From an uncultured Allobaculum sp. (GTDB lineage Bacteria; Bacillota_I; Bacilli_A; Erysipelotrichales; Erysipelotrichaceae): 64,000 bases of DNA. Made by a program: the position numbers and the translations under genes. This document shows, piece by piece, positions 61,173-64,000 of the stretch. Within the stretch, counting starts at the first letter, position 1; each line of letters starts with the position of its first letter. The notes beneath the pieces are model-generated. The model did no database searches. It saw only the letters and a list, made by a program, of their open reading frames with translations, and was not told the DNA's origin. The stretch covers positions 1 to 64,000 of the forward strand of contig CAJTVE010000004.1 in assembly GCA_910579655.1 (NCBI GenBank), given 5' to 3'.

Positions 61173-62609
61173 CTAAGCAGCCTGGTGAGCCGCTTCAGTT
61201 TCCTGGGCGGTTTTGGCGGCATCGGCACTTGCCTTGTTGGCCGCAATCAGAGCTGGCAGTTTGTGTTTGGCGTAGCGGTAGAACATGAAGGCAGTCGTAA
61301 CGGAGGCAACAACATCCGAGATCGGTTCAGCCAGGAATACCGCAAAGACTTTGTCTGGGATAAACGTTGGGAGAATGTAGATCAATGGAATCAGCAGAAT
61401 GATTTTTCTGAAGACAGCCAGAAACAGGGAAGTCTTTGCGTTGCCAAGAGATACAAATGTCTGCTGGCAGGCAATCTGCATGCCGAAGATACAAATTCCA
61501 GCAATGTAAATGCGTAAAGCCCAGCTTGTGTATTCAATCAGCTCTGGAGTTGACGTAAACATCCGGGCCATCATTCCTGGTGCGATTTCGCAAAGCAGGC
61601 AGATACTGATGGAATACGTTAAGCAGCAGGTCAGCAGCAGTCTGAATGTATGCAGGACACGATCTTTGTTACCCGCTCCAAAGTTATACGACAGAATTGG
61701 CTGGCCGCCCTGACAAAGCCCTTGCAGTGGAAGAACCGCAAACTGCATCACGGAAGACAGAATGGTCATCGAACCAACGGCTAAGTCGCCGCCATAGCGC
61801 ATCAGCGAAGTGTTGAAACTGATGGTCAGCAGGCTTTCGGTAATCTGCATGATGAAGGGGGACAGACCTAAAGCCAGACATGGACCAAGAATCCGGAAGT
61901 TCAGACGCATATATTTCTTCTGAATGTGCAGATAGGAGTGTTTCGAGTTTAAAAACCAGAGCACGAAGATGGCGGAGACACTCTGGGAAAGAATGGTAGC
62001 CAGAGCAGCCCCTTGAACCCCCATGTTGAACACGAAGATAAAGATCGGGTCCAGAACAATGTTTAACAAAGCGCCAATACATACAGTGGCCATGCCCCAC
62101 ATGGAGTAGCCCTGAGCATTGATAAACGCATTCAGACCTAAAGCAACCTGAACGAAGATGGTTCCCATCGCATAAATCCGGATATAGCTCCAGGCATATG
62201 GCAGCGTGGTTTCACTCGCACCAAAGGCAAGAAGCAGATCCTGACCGAATATTTCAACAATTACAGTCAGAATCAGGGCAATGAGGACCAGCAGAGTAAA
62301 CGAACCGGAAAGAATCCGTTCAGAGGTTTCTTTATCGTTGCGGCCTAAAAAGATCGCCGCCCGCGGGGCAGCCCCCATGCACACCAGCGCCGCAAACGCG
62401 GAAACGGTGGTGATCAGCGGCATCGTAACCCCAAGTCCGGTCAGGGCTGCGTAGCCGACGTTTGGAATGTGCCCAATGTACATCCGGTCAACAATGTTAT
62501 AGAGAACATTGATGATCTGGGCGGTAATACAGGGAATCGCCAGTGAAAACAGAAGTTTGCCAACGGGTGCGGTTCCCAAATCCGGTTTAGCGGATTGGTT
62601 CTTTTTCAT
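61173..62609 (-). CDS. MATE-family multidrug/sodium antiporter
   Basis: 478 residues, twelve TM helices in two related halves. Start region LGTAPVGKLLFSLAIPC and DRMYIGHIPNVGYAALTG are typical of the DinF/NorM-like MATE group of Bacillota; the second half contains LQGLCQGGQPILSYNFGAGN. The C-terminal 30 residues are Ala-rich (ANKASADAAKTAQETEAA). Exports cationic drugs or metabolites using Na or H gradients. Confidence 0.92.
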   Translation of the reverse strand: MKKNQSAKPDLGTAPVGKLLFSLAIPCITAQIINVLYNIVDRMYIGHIPNVGYAALTGLGVTMPLITTVSAFAALVCMGAAPRAAIFLGRNDKETSERILSGSFTLLVLIALILTVIVEIFGQDLLLAFGASETTLPYAWSYIRIYAMGTIFVQVALGLNAFINAQGYSMWGMATVCIGALLNIVLDPIFIFVFNMGVQGAALATILSQSVSAIFVLWFLNSKHSYLHIQKKYMRLNFRILGPCLALGLSPFIMQITESLLTISFNTSLMRYGGDLAVGSMTILSSVMQFAVLPLQGLCQGGQPILSYNFGAGNKDRVLHTFRLLLTCCLTYSISICLLCEIAPGMMARMFTSTPELIEYTSWALRIYIAGICIFGMQIACQQTFVSLGNAKTSLFLAVFRKIILLIPLIYILPTFIPDKVFAVFLAEPISDVVASVTTAFMFYRYAKHKLPALIAANKASADAAKTAQETEAAHQAA

Positions 62610-62968
62610 AAGATCAAGTTTTCATCCTTTCTTTATTTCCAGTACGCTTATGACGCTATGGAAATTGTACGTTGATTGATTCACTTTTTACAGTGCTCAA
62701 AATCGGCTTAAAGCCAGACGGTGCTGAATCTGGCAGTTGATCTGAGAACAGGCAAATGAAAGGCGTAACCAGAGGGCAGATGATTAGAATGGAACCAGAA
62801 ACAGCTGCCCAGTCAGTCAAATTGCTTGTCTGTAGATCAAAAAGAATCCAGATAGGATGATATCATCTGATTCTGATTAAAGGATTTCAATCCATCATAA
62901 GGAAACCGCTGCAAGATCGGTGCGTTCTGTTGGATTTTGAAAGCAAGACAAGGCAATCAAGGAGTTCT
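62610..62968. other. divergent promoter region, MATE/esterase
   Basis: No gene or RNA is supported. The esterase SD CAAGGAG is at 62957-62963. Confidence 0.4.
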
Positions 62969-63667
62969 ATGTCAAAAATCGTTCCGAACTATTCTTTCCA
63001 GCAGGGAATGCTGCATGTCCACATTTTTTCCTGTAAACAACCCGATGCCCCCATCATTTATCTGCATGATCTGAATGGCTATGGCCGCCAGATTCTTCCC
63101 CTTTTAAAAGACTATCCATCTTTTCATCTGGTGACGATCACCATTCCTGACAATCTCTGGTCGCACATTCTGGCTCCATGGAATACACCGGTCGGCTTTC
63201 CAGAATATGTCGCCTGTACCGGTGGTGCGCCGCAATACCTCAAAACATTTGTGGAAGAAATCATTCCGCATGCGGAAAGCCTGCTGCCGCCTGTTTCATG
63301 GCGGGGAATTGCAGGCTATTCGTTAGCCGGTCTGTTTTCGATTTACGCGATGTGCGAAACCGAGTTGTTCGACCGGGTTGCCAGCGCCTGTGGTTCGCTG
63401 TGGTTTCCAGACTTTGAAAACTGGTTTACCCGCCACCTTCCTTTGAGACTGCCAAAATCTGTCTATTTTTCTTCAAGCCGGAATGAATACTATACCACCA
63501 ATCCATTTCTGGCCCCAAACCAGAAAACAACTGAGTCCATTCAACACTGGCTGGACCGCCACCATGTCCAGACCACCTTTGTACTCAATCCTGGAAACCA
63601 TTATCAGGATGCCATCCCCCGAACAGCGGCCGCTGTGGGCTGGATTCTTGAAAATCCGCGCGGCTAG
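62969..63667 (+). CDS. alpha/beta-hydrolase, esterase family (YbbA/Fes-like)
   Basis: 232 residues from the ATG at 62969; the frame opens earlier without SD. Core motifs: PIIYLHDLNGYGR, the nucleophile elbow GYSLAG (near residue 120), ACGSLWFPDF, YFSSSRNEYYT and the catalytic His in NPGNHYQDAI. Similar to esterase D / enterochelin-esterase-like proteins. Substrate unknown. Confidence 0.85.
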   Translation: MSKIVPNYSFQQGMLHVHIFSCKQPDAPIIYLHDLNGYGRQILPLLKDYPSFHLVTITIPDNLWSHILAPWNTPVGFPEYVACTGGAPQYLKTFVEEIIPHAESLLPPVSWRGIAGYSLAGLFSIYAMCETELFDRVASACGSLWFPDFENWFTRHLPLRLPKSVYFSSSRNEYYTTNPFLAPNQKTTESIQHWLDRHHVQTTFVLNPGNHYQDAIPRTAAAVGWILENPRG

Positions 63668-63698
63668 AGTGAAAATTAATTTTCAATCGAAAGGTGAA

Positions 63699-63731
63699 GG
63701 AAGGATCTTAATGGATCGCCTTCCCTTTTTT
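63699..63731 (+). terminator. terminator of the esterase gene
   Basis: GGAAGGATC, short loop, GATCGCCTTCC (one bulge), then C and a T-run. Confidence 0.85.
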
Positions 63732-64000
63732 TCATGTCGTTTTTCATGCGGCGTCAGGCCAAAGAAAGTCGAAAATACACGCAGGGCCGCAGGGACACAG
63801 GGGCACAGAGAAGATCAATGAAAAAAACGCCCCCGGTCAGGAAAGGCTGGATCCGGGATCTGAATGAAGGCTGAAAAGAGCAGGATTTCTTTGGGACATG
63901 CCGCTTCTTGCCAAAACGCTTGTTTTGAATGAACCGGATTTGGTGATTTTTTTGCGGAAAAGAGATGGAATTGACTGGCTGTAAGGGATCACTGACGACT
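63732..64000. other. right end of the window
   Basis: No gene is supported in the last 270 bases. Confidence 0.5.

Overview
The window looks like chromosomal DNA of a low-to-middle GC Gram-positive anaerobe, most plausibly a gut or oral Bacillota of the Erysipelotrichia type (inference). Support: strong AAAGGAGG-type ribosome binding sites, T-box and lysine riboswitch control, Rex, the rapZ-yvcK-whiA cluster, a NusG-domain-II/Gx pair, a GH25 lysozyme and other secreted proteins with C-terminal DUF5648-type repeats, and KtrAB potassium uptake. There is no prophage block, no rRNA and no CRISPR array.

Layout. 0.1-2.3 kb: a minus-strand set of a PP2C-like phosphatase, a HAD-fold protein lacking its catalytic Asp, and a small exported or membrane peptide. 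2.7-4.4 kb: a secreted GH25 lysozyme. 4.6-5.8 kb: an accessory island with a solitary Panacea-domain (DUF4065) gene followed by what looks like a decayed type III toxin-antitoxin locus (two 44-nt repeats, terminator, frameshifted TenpN-like toxin). 6.0-8.7 kb: a lysine riboswitch and the ABC importer it controls. 8.8-9.9 kb: an orphan tyrosine recombinase. 10.5-12.1 kb: gpmI. 12.6-14.3 kb: an AlbA_2-type regulator preceded by five 42-bp repeats. 14.6-23.9 kb: membrane protein, thioesterase, 5'-3' exonuclease with a long basic tail, VanZ-like protein, ktrB and ktrA. 24.2-29.2 kb: the tightly overlapped rapZ-yvcK-whiA-orf-NusG II-Gx operon. 29.5-33.4 kb: a two-TM protein, rex, and T-box-controlled asnS. 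34.1-35.1 kb: a choline-binding-repeat/NlpC-P60-like hydrolase.

The most unusual stretch is 35.4-41.3 kb. It carries up to eight copies of a small structured RNA element. Most have a GGAAA/UUUCC 5' hairpin, a conserved CU-rich linker that matches the complement of Shine-Dalgarno sequences, and an individual intrinsic terminator. Two nearly identical copies (A, B) sit in 234-bp direct repeats that bracket a RelB/YoeB toxin-antitoxin cassette and an orphan DUF5648 fragment. An AAA ATPase plus a twice-frameshifted TOPRIM partner (PARIS/OLD-like defence pair) lies between copies B and C. The remaining copies fill about 2 kb without protein genes.

41.3-50 kb: a catalytically degenerate amidase_3 protein, an ABC-F ATPase, a GIY-YIG protein, a broken MqsA/SocA-type antitoxin, tRNA-Gln, a bacteriocin-like secreted protein with a small membrane partner, and a solitary IS605-type TnpB with its probable guide RNA. 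50-64 kb is mostly core: gltX, an MscS-type channel and two membrane proteins, a secreted LRR/DUF5648 protein, an M24 aminopeptidase, a CpXC protein, mscL, a DapL-like aminotransferase, tRNA-Trp, a MATE transporter and an esterase. All calls come from reading the sequence; no database search was possible.
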